The notes: generated from the sequence alone by a model not told the origin. A stretch of DNA of 8,165 nt from an uncultured Fibrobacterota bacterium (GCA_903888815.1 CAISVC010000459.1:1-8165); one strand, 5' to 3'; positions 1-6,696 are shown, numbered from the stretch's first letter. Numbers and translations: made by a program.

Positions 1-15
1 ATCGGGGGTCTTGTC

Positions 16-1722
16 ATGGTTTTATTTAAAGATTCCACCACAAAAACACTTCGAGAGAGTATACTGGCGATAACCTTACTGTGGGTCGTCTCCTGTTACG
101 CTCAGGCGATTGACCTGCAGGGCAAAGTGTTCAATCGTGCTCCGCAACCGATTTCCGGCGCGGTCTGCACGTTGCTGAAAACGGGCAACACTGCCACCAC
201 AGGCGCTGACGGTTCCTTCCGGATCCTGAAAAACGCGGCAGTGCAGCGGGAATTACTCGTTGCGCGCAGGGAAGCGCCGCAGATTGTCAGGGGCGCGATC
301 AGGGTGTACGTTTACGATGCCGACGAGCCGGTGAGCATCGAGGCGTTCGACGTTTCAGGAAGACAGATCGCCCGGAAAACATGCAGGAACCTTGTGCCCG
401 GTGTATACTCGATTAATCTCGGAAGTTTTTTCGGCAATCCGCTCGCGCAGTCGTTCTATTTCGTCCGGCTCCTGGTTGCCGGCAAGCAATATGTTCTCAA
501 ATTGTTTGAAATGGGCACGGGCCTTCAAGGCGGGGGAAAGGCGTCTAGTGAGGCAGGCGGAAACGAGGGCCTGCGCAGGGTGGCCGCGGCAGCGATTGAC
601 ACGCTGGTAATAACAAAAAGCGGGTATACGTCCGGACGGGTACCGATCGATGGCTATATAAAAAATCTGGACACGATCTTTCTGGAGCCGGCGACAGGGA
701 GTTCGTGGACCTGCGGCTGGGGAACCTTCAAGGTGGGCAACTGGCCTTCCGGATGCTGGCGTCCGTATGCGGATTCCTCTCCGTTCAACAGGGAGATACG
801 CCCCAATCCGACGTTGAACCCGAATTCCGCAAATATTGTATCATGGCTCGAAGGTTTTGGATTCGGTTTCTGCCGTGTGCCAACGGATGGACGGGCCGCT
901 CCTGGACATGTTCTCGAGTATGGCCATCCGACATACTACTCACAGCCGACTGATCCCGAGTATACCATTCACTGCACAGAACCCTGGGGAACCTGTGGAA
1001 TGGAAGGCATGAAAATCAGGATTCCTGCCGGCGCACAACCGGCCAATGGTACGGATCATCACCTGACCGTTGTTAATCAGGCGAATGGTCTGGAATATCC
1101 GATGTGGTTAGTCTCAACACCATCAGGCACCGGGGGTACGCTTAACATCGGGTGGGCTGGTGGTCCCCTGCCAATGAATGGCAGCGGCCTGGGTGGAAAT
1201 GCCAATGCTGCACATTTCGGCGGCATGGCCGGTGAAATCAGGTACGAAGAAATGGAAGCCGGAGCAATTAATCATGCGCTGTTCATCACCGTACCGTGCG
1301 AAAACGGCTTTGTGTATCCTGCGGCAGCATTTGATTTTTCTTGTGACAGCAAGGGGATTGCCAACGGCCAGAATGCTCCACCCATGGGCGCCCGCATTCA
1401 GCTTGGCATGACCGATGCGCAGATCGACGCGCTTGCGGTTCCCCAATGGAAAAAAACAATCTTACGCGCCATGGCCCATTATGGCATGTATGTCGGGGAC
1501 ACGGATGGGAATGGATGGGGCATTCAAATAGAATGTTCGGCGACGTATATGAGTTTCGGCTATCCGGACCCAATGGTGGATTTCTGCAGACGGAACAATA
1601 TGACGGCCGGAGGTTGCCCGGAAGGTTCGTGCTACCAACTGGATTTATCCCAGGATATTAGAAATTTGCAACAATATCTGCGCGTGCTTGACCCATGCGA
1701 AGCGCGCGGCAATTGTCCGTAA
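16..1722 (+). CDS. Secreted multidomain protein: CarboxypepD_reg-like + sorting-like + uncharacterised exported C-terminal domain
   Basis: A 568-residue exported protein of unknown function. Residues 1-31 form a signal peptide (positive start, hydrophobic 16-27, then CYAQA). Residues 33-71 resemble a carboxypeptidase-regulatory-like beta domain (QGKVFN..PISGA..TTGADGSFRI). Residues 95-166 resemble a type A sorting domain (VSIEAFDVSGRQIAR, VPGVYSINL, YFVRLLVAGK), here internal instead of terminal. After a Gly/Ala-rich linker (167-194), DTLVITKSGY starts a short beta segment ending near 225. Residues 230-568 match, from memory, a widespread family of secreted bacterial proteins with motifs such as SPFNREI (255-261), DHH (347-349), EIRYEEMEAGAINHAL (407-422), PPMGARIQL (455-463) and HYGMYVGD (488-495). 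The domain holds many cysteines, suggesting disulfides. The frame is open back to base 1 and only a weak G-run (4-8) precedes this ATG, so an upstream start cannot be excluded. The GH5-like gene starts 83 bases downstream and may be co-transcribed. Confidence 0.85.
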   Translation: MVLFKDSTTKTLRESILAITLLWVVSCYAQAIDLQGKVFNRAPQPISGAVCTLLKTGNTATTGADGSFRILKNAAVQRELLVARREAPQIVRGAIRVYVYDADEPVSIEAFDVSGRQIARKTCRNLVPGVYSINLGSFFGNPLAQSFYFVRLLVAGKQYVLKLFEMGTGLQGGGKASSEAGGNEGLRRVAAAAIDTLVITKSGYTSGRVPIDGYIKNLDTIFLEPATGSSWTCGWGTFKVGNWPSGCWRPYADSSPFNREIRPNPTLNPNSANIVSWLEGFGFGFCRVPTDGRAAPGHVLEYGHPTYYSQPTDPEYTIHCTEPWGTCGMEGMKIRIPAGAQPANGTDHHLTVVNQANGLEYPMWLVSTPSGTGGTLNIGWAGGPLPMNGSGLGGNANAAHFGGMAGEIRYEEMEAGAINHALFITVPCENGFVYPAAAFDFSCDSKGIANGQNAPPMGARIQLGMTDAQIDALAVPQWKKTILRAMAHYGMYVGDTDGNGWGIQIECSATYMSFGYPDPMVDFCRRNNMTAGGCPEGSCYQLDLSQDIRNLQQYLRVLDPCEARGNCP

Positions 1723-1796
1723 CGGAAAAGCATAAAATATTCAAACCATGCAGTCAAAAATTAAATGAGAATAGCCAATAGAAAAGGTTAAGGACG

Positions 1797-1800
1797 GGAG
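1797..1800 (+). promoter_or_regulatory. Ribosome binding site choosing the ATG at 1806
   Basis: GGAG lies 5 bases before the ATG at 1806. A GTG at 1800 is also in frame, two codons earlier, with AAGGA at 1790-1794. The ATG is preferred because of codon type and spacing; the difference is only two residues. Confidence 0.5.
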
Positions 1801-1805
1801 TGAAG

Positions 1806-3416
1806 ATGAAAAACTTTCTTTGTAGTGTTATGCTTTTTGCAGCGGCCCTCTGCACAACGCAGGTATGCGGCGCGGCCGGGTTCAAAGTCACTCCGTGGGC
1901 GATTTACGACCCGGATGGGAATGAGTTTTTAGCGAAAGGCGCCGATGTCAGCGGGCCGGGCTTGTGGTGGCCGGGAAAGGTCATCAATGACACGGACAAG
2001 CTTCTGAACTGCTGGAAATTCAACTTGATGCGTGTATGCATATCGTACAATGGGGCTTTAGGCGACCACAATACGCTCGATGAAATCGTCAATTACTTTA
2101 CTCCTAAGAAAATAGTCGTCGTCATCGCGACAACGGACAATCCTACTGCGCACTGGACCGACGCTCAATTCAACAGTCCAACGGGGGCATATCAGACCTG
2201 GTTGAAAAATACCGCGAGCAAATACAAGGACAACCCCTACGTATGGTACAGCGTTGTCGGAGAGAATGGCACCTGCAACGACTGTACCTACGATCAATGG
2301 GTCCCTTCAAATCAACAGTTGCTCAAGGTCGTACGTGATGACGCCGGCGCGACCAATATATTCCAAACATTGGGCAGCACCTGGGGGCAGGAGGCGGGCT
2401 GTACGAGCGGCAATGTGCCCACGGCCAAAAGCTGTTTTCTGACGTGGGGCGACCAATTGCGGTTCTTCAACGGCAAAAATTACGCCGGTCAGGGCATTCT
2501 GTACGAAATCCATCCCTATGAACAATGGGACAGCGACGGTGAGGCGCGGCTTGACAATTTCATCGACCGCAATCAGGCCATGGGAAACTACCTTCTGCTC
2601 AATGACTATGCCGGCGCGAATGGCAGCGTGGCCCCGTGCAAGAACACGCTGCTATCAGTGATCGCCGTGGCGCAGAAGCGCAAATTGGCCCTGGGTGGAA
2701 TGTGGTACTGGACCGGCGATCCGGGGAATACGGACAATTTGTGCTGCCTCTGTTCGCCGGGGTGCTCGTCGGGGGCAACGGTCAATAGTTGCACTAATCC
2801 GACGAACCTGACGTGGATGGGCCAGATTATATGGAATAATTCCCATCGTGATGAAACTCTCTATCCTTCAAATTTCAGGGATCCTTATCCCGCCCATAGC
2901 GATTCGGGAGTAGGTACGAATGTGACGCTCAAATGGACGGCCGTGGCCAATGTAACGTCATACGATGTTTACTTCGGCACCAGCAACACACCGGGGCAGA
3001 GCCAATTTGTGGGCAATCAGACGACTACCACATATAAACCGAGTAACCTGCAGCCGAACACCAAGTATTACTGGCGCGTGAGCCCGAAGAACCAAAACGG
3101 TACGACCATGGGTGGCGTAATGTACTTCAAGACCGGCACCGGGACTTTTAGCCCAACGTCCGGGAGGCCTTTTGTACATAAGGCCGGGTTTTATTTAAAC
3201 GGTATGGGAGGTCGGGAATTATTCCTTACAACGCCCTCTACCGGAACGCATTGCGTACGCCTGGTAAAAAGCAATGGTTCGCTCGTCAAAATATGGAACG
3301 GCCGCGGTCCTCAAACATATCACCTGTTCTACGATGCATATGCCCCCAGCGTATACATGGTCTACGCATCGGCAGGAGAGGCAGTCTTCATGCAGAGGGT
3401 TGTGGTGCTAAAATAA
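1806..3416 (+). CDS. Secreted GH5-like glycoside hydrolase with fibronectin type III domain and C-terminal sorting-like tail
   Basis: A 536-residue extracellular enzyme of the GH5 / clan GH-A cellulase-mannanase type, predicted to cleave a beta-linked glycan; the substrate cannot be told. Residues 1-23 are a signal peptide. The barrel (about 25-350) opens with YDPDGNEFLAKGADVSG, has the conserved-type Arg in FNLMRV (R76), a candidate acid/base in VVGENG (E153), a substrate-site type His in YEIHPYEQW (H236), a candidate nucleophile position in LLLNDYAG (D267) and a late aromatic strand GGMWYW (W300, W302). The usual Asn before the acid/base is Gly, and the nucleophile position is Asp not Glu, so activity is uncertain. 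Cys clusters sit at 157-160 (CNDC) and 313-319 (CCLCSPGC). Residues 354-444 form a fibronectin type III domain (VTLKWTAV, SYDVYFGT, TKYYWRVSP). Residues 454-536 are a beta-rich tail ending in FMQRVVVLK, like type A secretion tails. Family membership is judged by motifs alone. Confidence 0.75.
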   Translation: MKNFLCSVMLFAAALCTTQVCGAAGFKVTPWAIYDPDGNEFLAKGADVSGPGLWWPGKVINDTDKLLNCWKFNLMRVCISYNGALGDHNTLDEIVNYFTPKKIVVVIATTDNPTAHWTDAQFNSPTGAYQTWLKNTASKYKDNPYVWYSVVGENGTCNDCTYDQWVPSNQQLLKVVRDDAGATNIFQTLGSTWGQEAGCTSGNVPTAKSCFLTWGDQLRFFNGKNYAGQGILYEIHPYEQWDSDGEARLDNFIDRNQAMGNYLLLNDYAGANGSVAPCKNTLLSVIAVAQKRKLALGGMWYWTGDPGNTDNLCCLCSPGCSSGATVNSCTNPTNLTWMGQIIWNNSHRDETLYPSNFRDPYPAHSDSGVGTNVTLKWTAVANVTSYDVYFGTSNTPGQSQFVGNQTTTTYKPSNLQPNTKYYWRVSPKNQNGTTMGGVMYFKTGTGTFSPTSGRPFVHKAGFYLNGMGGRELFLTTPSTGTHCVRLVKSNGSLVKIWNGRGPQTYHLFYDAYAPSVYMVYASAGEAVFMQRVVVLK

Positions 3417-3601
3417 GCGAAAGTGGCTCTTCGGGTGGTTCACCGGGATTTGTGGAACAAAGGTTCAACGGAAAAGCAAAAATCGTTGATATTCCCCCCC
3501 CAAAAAAAACATTGAATGCTTATGTATAGGGACGGACTATTTTTCATTTCATTCATTGAGGAAGAGGTGGTGATACGGAAGATTCTTAAACACTGTGGAT
3601 T

Positions 3602-3635
3602 GCCTGCCTGCCGAAGCGGCTTCGCACAGGCAGGC
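3602..3635. repeat. REP-like palindrome (hairpin)
   Basis: Left arm GCCTGCCTGCCGAAGC (3602-3617) and right arm GCTTCGCACAGGCAGGC (3619-3635) pair almost fully: nine pairs at the base, a small 1x2 internal loop, then CGAAGC against GCTTCG. No T-tract follows, so it is more like a dispersed palindromic repeat than an intrinsic terminator. Similar CCTGCC...GGCAGG palindromes are common intergenic repeats in many environmental genomes (recollection). A matching arm occurs again at 6744-6753. Confidence 0.7.
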
Positions 3636-3730
3636 GTGTAAAGAAAATATTAATATACGCCCAAAAGCTCCCAAGAAACAAAATACCTATCAGCTATTTA
3701 ATATTCCATTGTCAACAATTTTCGCGCATA

Positions 3731-3759
3731 TTGACAGGGGCCGCATCATCGGCTACCCT
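3731..3759 (+). promoter_or_regulatory. Candidate sigma70-type promoter for the class V gene
   Basis: A perfect -35 hexamer TTGACA (3731-3736) is followed, after a 17-base spacer, by TACCCT (3754-3759), which keeps only the T-A...T frame of a -10 box. Transcription would begin about 20-25 bases before the GTG start at 3790. TTGACA is also the right half of an inverted pair with TGTCAA at 3710-3715, which could bind a regulator. Weak -10; tentative. Confidence 0.3.
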
Positions 3760-3776
3760 TGCGGCACGACGGAATC

Positions 3777-3781
3777 GGAGG
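3777..3781 (+). promoter_or_regulatory. Ribosome binding site deciding the GTG start at 3790
   Basis: GGAGG stands 8 bases before the GTG at 3790. The longer alternative, a GTG at 3595, is located inside the palindrome's left flank and lacks a comparable site. This supports a 476-residue product instead of 541. Confidence 0.65.
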
Positions 3782-3789
3782 CACTGCGC

Positions 3790-5220
3790 GTGAAAACACA
3801 TTCGAGCGCTCAAGACGCCGATCATACGGGCGGGGACTACCGGAAATTCCTCGAGCGGTATCCGGCATACGAATCCACTTCGGTCATCGACGATATCCGC
3901 GCGAAGGATTTCTCCCGTCTCGACGCCGGGGGGCACGTGTATCTTGACTATACGGGGGGAGGGCTCTACGGCGAATCGCTCGTCAGGGGCCACGCCGAGT
4001 TTCTTCTCGCGAACGTCCTCGGGAACACGCATTCGACAAATCCGACCTCGGCGGTTTCCACCGACCACGTCGAGCGATGCCGCCACCGCGTCCTCGAGTT
4101 TTTCAGCGCCTCCCCCGAGGAATACGTCCCCATTTTCACCGCGAACGCGACGCACGCGTGTAAGCTCGTCGGAGAGGGGTATCCCTTCTGCCCCGGGGAC
4201 ATCCTTCTCCTCAGCTTCGACAATCATAACTCGGTGAACGGGCTGCGCGAGTACAACCGGGTCCGCGGCGCCGTCACGAAATACGTCCCCGTCATGCCTC
4301 CCGATCTCCGCATGCTCGACGGTGTGCTCGAAAGGTACCTGGACGAGAGCCCGAAGATCTGCAACAGACTCTTCGCGTATCCCGCGCAGTCGAATTTCTC
4401 GGGCGTCCAGCATCCCCTCGAATGGGTCGAGAAGGCTCACGAGAAGGGATGGGACGTTCTCCTCGACGCGGCGGCCTTCGTCCCCACGAACCGGCTCGAC
4501 CTCGGCCGCTGGCATCCCGATTACGTGGCCGTTTCATTCTACAAGATGTTCGGATATCCCACGGGCGTCGGCGCGCTCATTGCGCGCCGGGAGGCGCTCG
4601 AGAAGCTTCGGCGCCCCTGGTTCGCGGGCGGAACGATCACGGTCGCGTCGGTGCAGGCCGACAGACATTTCCTCGCCCAAGGCGCCCGGGGCTTCGAGGA
4701 CGGCACGCTCAACTATGCCTGCCTCCCCGCCGTCGAGCGCGGCCTCGACTTTCTCGATTCAATCGGGATGGACGTGATTCATGCGCGGGTCGCGAGCCTC
4801 GCCGGATGGCTCATCGAGCATATGGCCGCCCTCGAGCACGGAAACGGGAGCCCGGTCGTCCGCATCTACGGCCCGACGGACACGACGATGCGCGGAGCAA
4901 CGATCGCGTTCAACGTCTATAACGCCGCGGGCGCCACGATCGACCATCTCACCGTCGAGGAGCGCGCGAACGCGATGAACATCTCGCTTCGCACGGGCTG
5001 CTTCTGCAATCCCGGCGCGGGCGAGCTCGCTCTAGGCCTCTCGAAAGGCGAGATGATCCAGTGTCTCGACCACCCCGGCTCCCGCATGTCGCTCGACGAA
5101 TTCCGGCAGTGCATCGACGGCAAGAGCACGGGCGCCGTGCGTATCTCCCTCGGCCTCGTCTCGAACTTCGAGGACGTGAGCCGCTTTCTCCGCTTCATCA
5201 GCCTGTTCCGCGAAGCCTGA
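3790..5220 (+). CDS. PLP-dependent class V aminotransferase, molybdenum-cofactor-sulfurase (NifS)-like
   Basis: A 476-residue cytoplasmic PLP enzyme of the class V / cysteine desulfurase fold, closest by motif to the N-terminal sulfurase domain of eukaryotic MoCo sulfurases (MOCOS/ABA3), which moves sulfur from cysteine. Landmarks: YLDYTGGGLYG (51-61), HSTNPTS (81-87), ATHACKLV (120-127), PLP-stacking type His in DNHNSVNGLREY (H146), Asp in LLDAAAFVPT (D226), Schiff-base Lys in SFYKMFGYPTGVGAL (K252), and RTGCFCNPGA (401-410) with the candidate persulfide Cys at 404 or 406. The end near 476 leaves no room for a MOSC domain, and no molybdoenzyme is nearby, so the acceptor is unknown. Function as a desulfurase is inference. 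Codon use is foreign to the window: by my count 37 of 46 Leu codons are CTC and none TTA/TTG, whereas the GH5-like gene uses a mixture and the GH76 gene favours CTG. This points to horizontal transfer. Confidence 0.88.
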   Translation: MKTHSSAQDADHTGGDYRKFLERYPAYESTSVIDDIRAKDFSRLDAGGHVYLDYTGGGLYGESLVRGHAEFLLANVLGNTHSTNPTSAVSTDHVERCRHRVLEFFSASPEEYVPIFTANATHACKLVGEGYPFCPGDILLLSFDNHNSVNGLREYNRVRGAVTKYVPVMPPDLRMLDGVLERYLDESPKICNRLFAYPAQSNFSGVQHPLEWVEKAHEKGWDVLLDAAAFVPTNRLDLGRWHPDYVAVSFYKMFGYPTGVGALIARREALEKLRRPWFAGGTITVASVQADRHFLAQGARGFEDGTLNYACLPAVERGLDFLDSIGMDVIHARVASLAGWLIEHMAALEHGNGSPVVRIYGPTDTTMRGATIAFNVYNAAGATIDHLTVEERANAMNISLRTGCFCNPGAGELALGLSKGEMIQCLDHPGSRMSLDEFRQCIDGKSTGAVRISLGLVSNFEDVSRFLRFISLFREA

Positions 5221-5268
5221 TTTCCCATCATTTCGTTTCGACAGCTGATTGAATGGGGATTCCTCTTA

Positions 5269-5397
5269 TTACAGACTGTCGCCCCGCTGTTTCTCGATGA
5301 GAGAGCCCGGAGCCCTGTCGATCTCCTTCAGGAGCTGCTCTTCCTTGGCGGCGGCCGCACCCGCGCGGGGCTTCCCGCAGATAGCGAGCCGCAGCAT
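5269..5397 (-). pseudogene. Possible remnant of a gene 3' end (weakly MscL-like)
   Basis: A minus-strand frame of 42 codons ends in a double stop (TAA TAA) and includes AAAAKEEQLLKEI, which recalls the cytoplasmic tail of the mechanosensitive channel MscL (Ala/Pro-rich linker, then KEE-LL-EIRDLL). The following residues (DRAPGSLIEKQ) diverge from that pattern. The transmembrane part of MscL is absent, and an in-frame stop is found seven codons upstream of the ATG. It converges on the class V gene, leaving 48 bases between the two stop codons. It could be the decayed tail of a gene carried in with the class V gene, or a chance frame in GC-rich DNA. Confidence 0.22.
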
Positions 5398-5450
5398 TAA
5401 GTACGCGCGTTTTCCTCTTTATCGAATCCGGGGAGGGGAAAAACGGGATT

Positions 5451-5468
5451 TTTGTGCAATTTGTGCAT
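5451..5468. repeat. 9-bp tandem direct repeat
   Basis: TTTGTGCAA (5451-5459) is immediately followed by TTTGTGCAT (5460-5468), identical in eight of nine bases. It lies about 200 bases upstream of the gene at 5670, in AT-rich DNA just past the compositional boundary. It could be a regulator-binding pair or simple slippage. Confidence 0.5.
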
Positions 5469-5526
5469 AAAACTCCATATTTTCAGCAGAAGGGGGCTTA
5501 CATTTCACGATGTTATGAATTATCTT

Positions 5527-5555
5527 TTGTAACAGATAAAAGGAGCCATTAGAAT
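5527..5555 (+). promoter_or_regulatory. Candidate sigma70-type promoter for the Omp28-like gene
   Basis: TTGTAA (5527-5532; 4 of 6 to TTGACA) and TAGAAT (5550-5555; 5 of 6 to TATAAT) are separated by 17 bases. The leader before the start at 5670 would be about 105-110 bases. Chance matches of this quality are common in AT-rich DNA. Confidence 0.35.
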
Positions 5556-5658
5556 ACATCCAGCATCCGGGGCTTTTCTGCAGGACGATAAGTTCCGGCT
5601 GATATACGCCCAAACGCTCCGGGAAGAAGAAACTTTCTGTCAGCCAGCAAAATCCACC

Positions 5659-5664
5659 AGGAGG
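5659..5664 (+). promoter_or_regulatory. Strong ribosome binding site for the gene at 5670
   Basis: AGGAGG is five bases before the ATG at 5670, the best Shine-Dalgarno match in the window. It fixes the start, which also gives a clean signal peptide. Confidence 0.8.
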
Positions 5665-5669
5665 AGAGT

Positions 5670-6674
5670 ATGAGCAAGTTGTTTGCTTTTTGCATCGCTG
5701 CTTTAGTGGTTAACCTTTCCGCACAGCAGAGAATTGTTCTTATTGAGGATTTTTCTGCTTCAACATGCGGGCCCTGCGCAAGTTTTGATAACAGCACCTT
5801 CGATCCCTATTTGACAAATGCAAGTAATCAAGGCAAATTTACCTGTGTAGGCTATCGCGCCAACTGGCCGGGAAGCGGTGATCCCTATTACACTGCTGAA
5901 GCCGGAACCCGGATAAGCTACTATAATGTCGGTGGCTATGGCGTTCCTGACGTTTTCATCGCCAATACTTCCCCCAATACGGGTTCATTAAGCAGTTTCA
6001 CGGCCACGATTAATGCTGAATATGCCAAACCTGCGAAAGCGACCATCGCAGCGATTCACCAGATCACCGGCACCACGCCGGCAACCGGCAAGGCTGTCGT
6101 CACGGTCACGGTCACCCCGACGCAAGACTTTACTAACGGGTACCTTTTCATGGCGGTATGCGAAAAGTTGACGACAAAGAATGCTGCATCCAATGGCGAA
6201 ACGCAGTTCCATCATGTCATGATGAAAATGGTCCCGAATGCCTCGGGAAAATTGATCTCCCTCAAAGCAAGCACTCCCGTTATGGTCAAAGATTCAGCCA
6301 GTTTATCGGGGACGCATATTGAAGAAATGAACGATCTTGAGGTCGTTGTGTGGGTACAGATCAGTGGAACGAAAGAGATCCTGCAGTCAGCCTGGTCGGT
6401 CGCCACAACCGGGATCAATAACAATAACAAACACGTCGCCGCAAGCAAAACCATGGTCTCGTTGTATAATCCCGCGCAGAAAAGCCTGACCATTTCCAAT
6501 GCCCGCGGTGCGGTGATTACGTTCTATGATCTTGCCGGGAAGCTGATTGCCCGTTTTGCCAGTACCCAAAACAGCATCACCCTTTCGACAGGAACCCTGG
6601 TTCACGGATGCTGCATCGTAAGAATGGCGAAAAACGGCGAGCACGCTTCTCAGATGTTAAATATTGTGGAATAA
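5670..6674 (+). CDS. Exported Omp28-like thioredoxin-fold protein with C-terminal sorting-like domain
   Basis: A 334-residue exported protein. Residues 1-18 are a signal peptide (MSKLFAFCIAALVVNLSA). RIVLIEDFSASTCGPCASF (21-39) is the start of a thioredoxin fold with a CGPC redox pair (C33, C36), and GVPDVFI (91-97) supplies the cis-Pro loop. The arrangement, with a following beta-rich region including QFHHVMMKMVPNASG (179-193), fits the Omp28-related outer-membrane or surface lipoprotein family known mainly from Bacteroidota and relatives; no lipobox Cys is visible here. Residues about 262-334 (VSLYNPAQKSLTISN, AVITFYDLAGKLIAR, HGCCIVRMAKNG, QMLNIVE) resemble a type A secretion-sorting beta domain. 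A role in thiol-disulfide chemistry of exported proteins is inference; the neighbouring secreted proteins are Cys-rich. It looks like a single-gene unit, with its own candidate promoter and a terminator just downstream. Confidence 0.82.
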   Translation: MSKLFAFCIAALVVNLSAQQRIVLIEDFSASTCGPCASFDNSTFDPYLTNASNQGKFTCVGYRANWPGSGDPYYTAEAGTRISYYNVGGYGVPDVFIANTSPNTGSLSSFTATINAEYAKPAKATIAAIHQITGTTPATGKAVVTVTVTPTQDFTNGYLFMAVCEKLTTKNAASNGETQFHHVMMKMVPNASGKLISLKASTPVMVKDSASLSGTHIEEMNDLEVVVWVQISGTKEILQSAWSVATTGINNNNKHVAASKTMVSLYNPAQKSLTISNARGAVITFYDLAGKLIARFASTQNSITLSTGTLVHGCCIVRMAKNGEHASQMLNIVE

Positions 6675-6696
6675 ACGACCTTTGCTGGCAGAAATC

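Larger units (their letters stand above)
3417..3789. other. Intergenic region with homopolymer, palindrome and candidate promoter
   Basis: No credible gene was found here. The frame of the next gene is open back to a GTG at 3595, but that start lies inside a palindrome and the extra 65 residues are low in similarity to any class V enzyme. The region contains a C8A8 run (3494-3509), a REP-like hairpin (3602-3635), AT-rich sequence (about 3640-3720), a short inverted pair TGTCAA (3710-3715) / TTGACA (3731-3736), and a sharp shift to GC-rich sequence near 3730. No strong terminator for the GH5-like gene is visible. Confidence 0.6.
5221..5669. other. Intergenic region with possible gene remnant, tandem repeat and promoter
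   Basis: The first part (to about 5410) is GC-rich like the preceding gene and carries a short minus-strand reading frame described separately. From about 5410 the sequence becomes AT-rich and contains a G/A-rich run, a 9-bp tandem repeat (5451-5468) and a candidate promoter (5527-5555) for the gene at 5670. A 73-codon plus-strand frame (5249-5470) shows no start signal or recognisable motif and was not called. Confidence 0.5.

Noticed and set aside
3452..3469. Short hairpin GTGGAAC-AAAG-GTTCAAC after the GH5-like gene
   Set aside because: Seven-position stem with a mismatch and no T-tract; too weak to call a terminator.
3494..3509. C8A8 homopolymer run
   Set aside because: It lies outside genes and shows no hairpin before it; it is best seen as a slippage-prone or sequencing-error-prone tract, not a functional site.
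3595..3789. N-terminal extension of the class V protein from the GTG at 3595
   Set aside because: It would translate the palindrome and an AT-rich intergenic stretch; the GTG at 3790 has a GGAGG at good spacing and the family core starts after it.
3712..4515. Long minus-strand open frame (267 codons) opposite the class V gene
   Set aside because: It is antisense to a gene with clear family motifs and arises from the GC-rich codon pattern; the translation is Arg/Val/Glu-rich with no recognisable domain.
4322..4922. Plus-strand overlapping frames of 151 and 166 codons inside the class V gene
   Set aside because: They are Arg/Ser/Pro-rich shadows of the third-position G/C bias and have no motif or ribosome binding site of note.
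5249..5470. 73-codon plus-strand frame after the class V gene
   Set aside because: No ribosome binding site, no motif, and it crosses the compositional boundary from GC-rich to AT-rich DNA.
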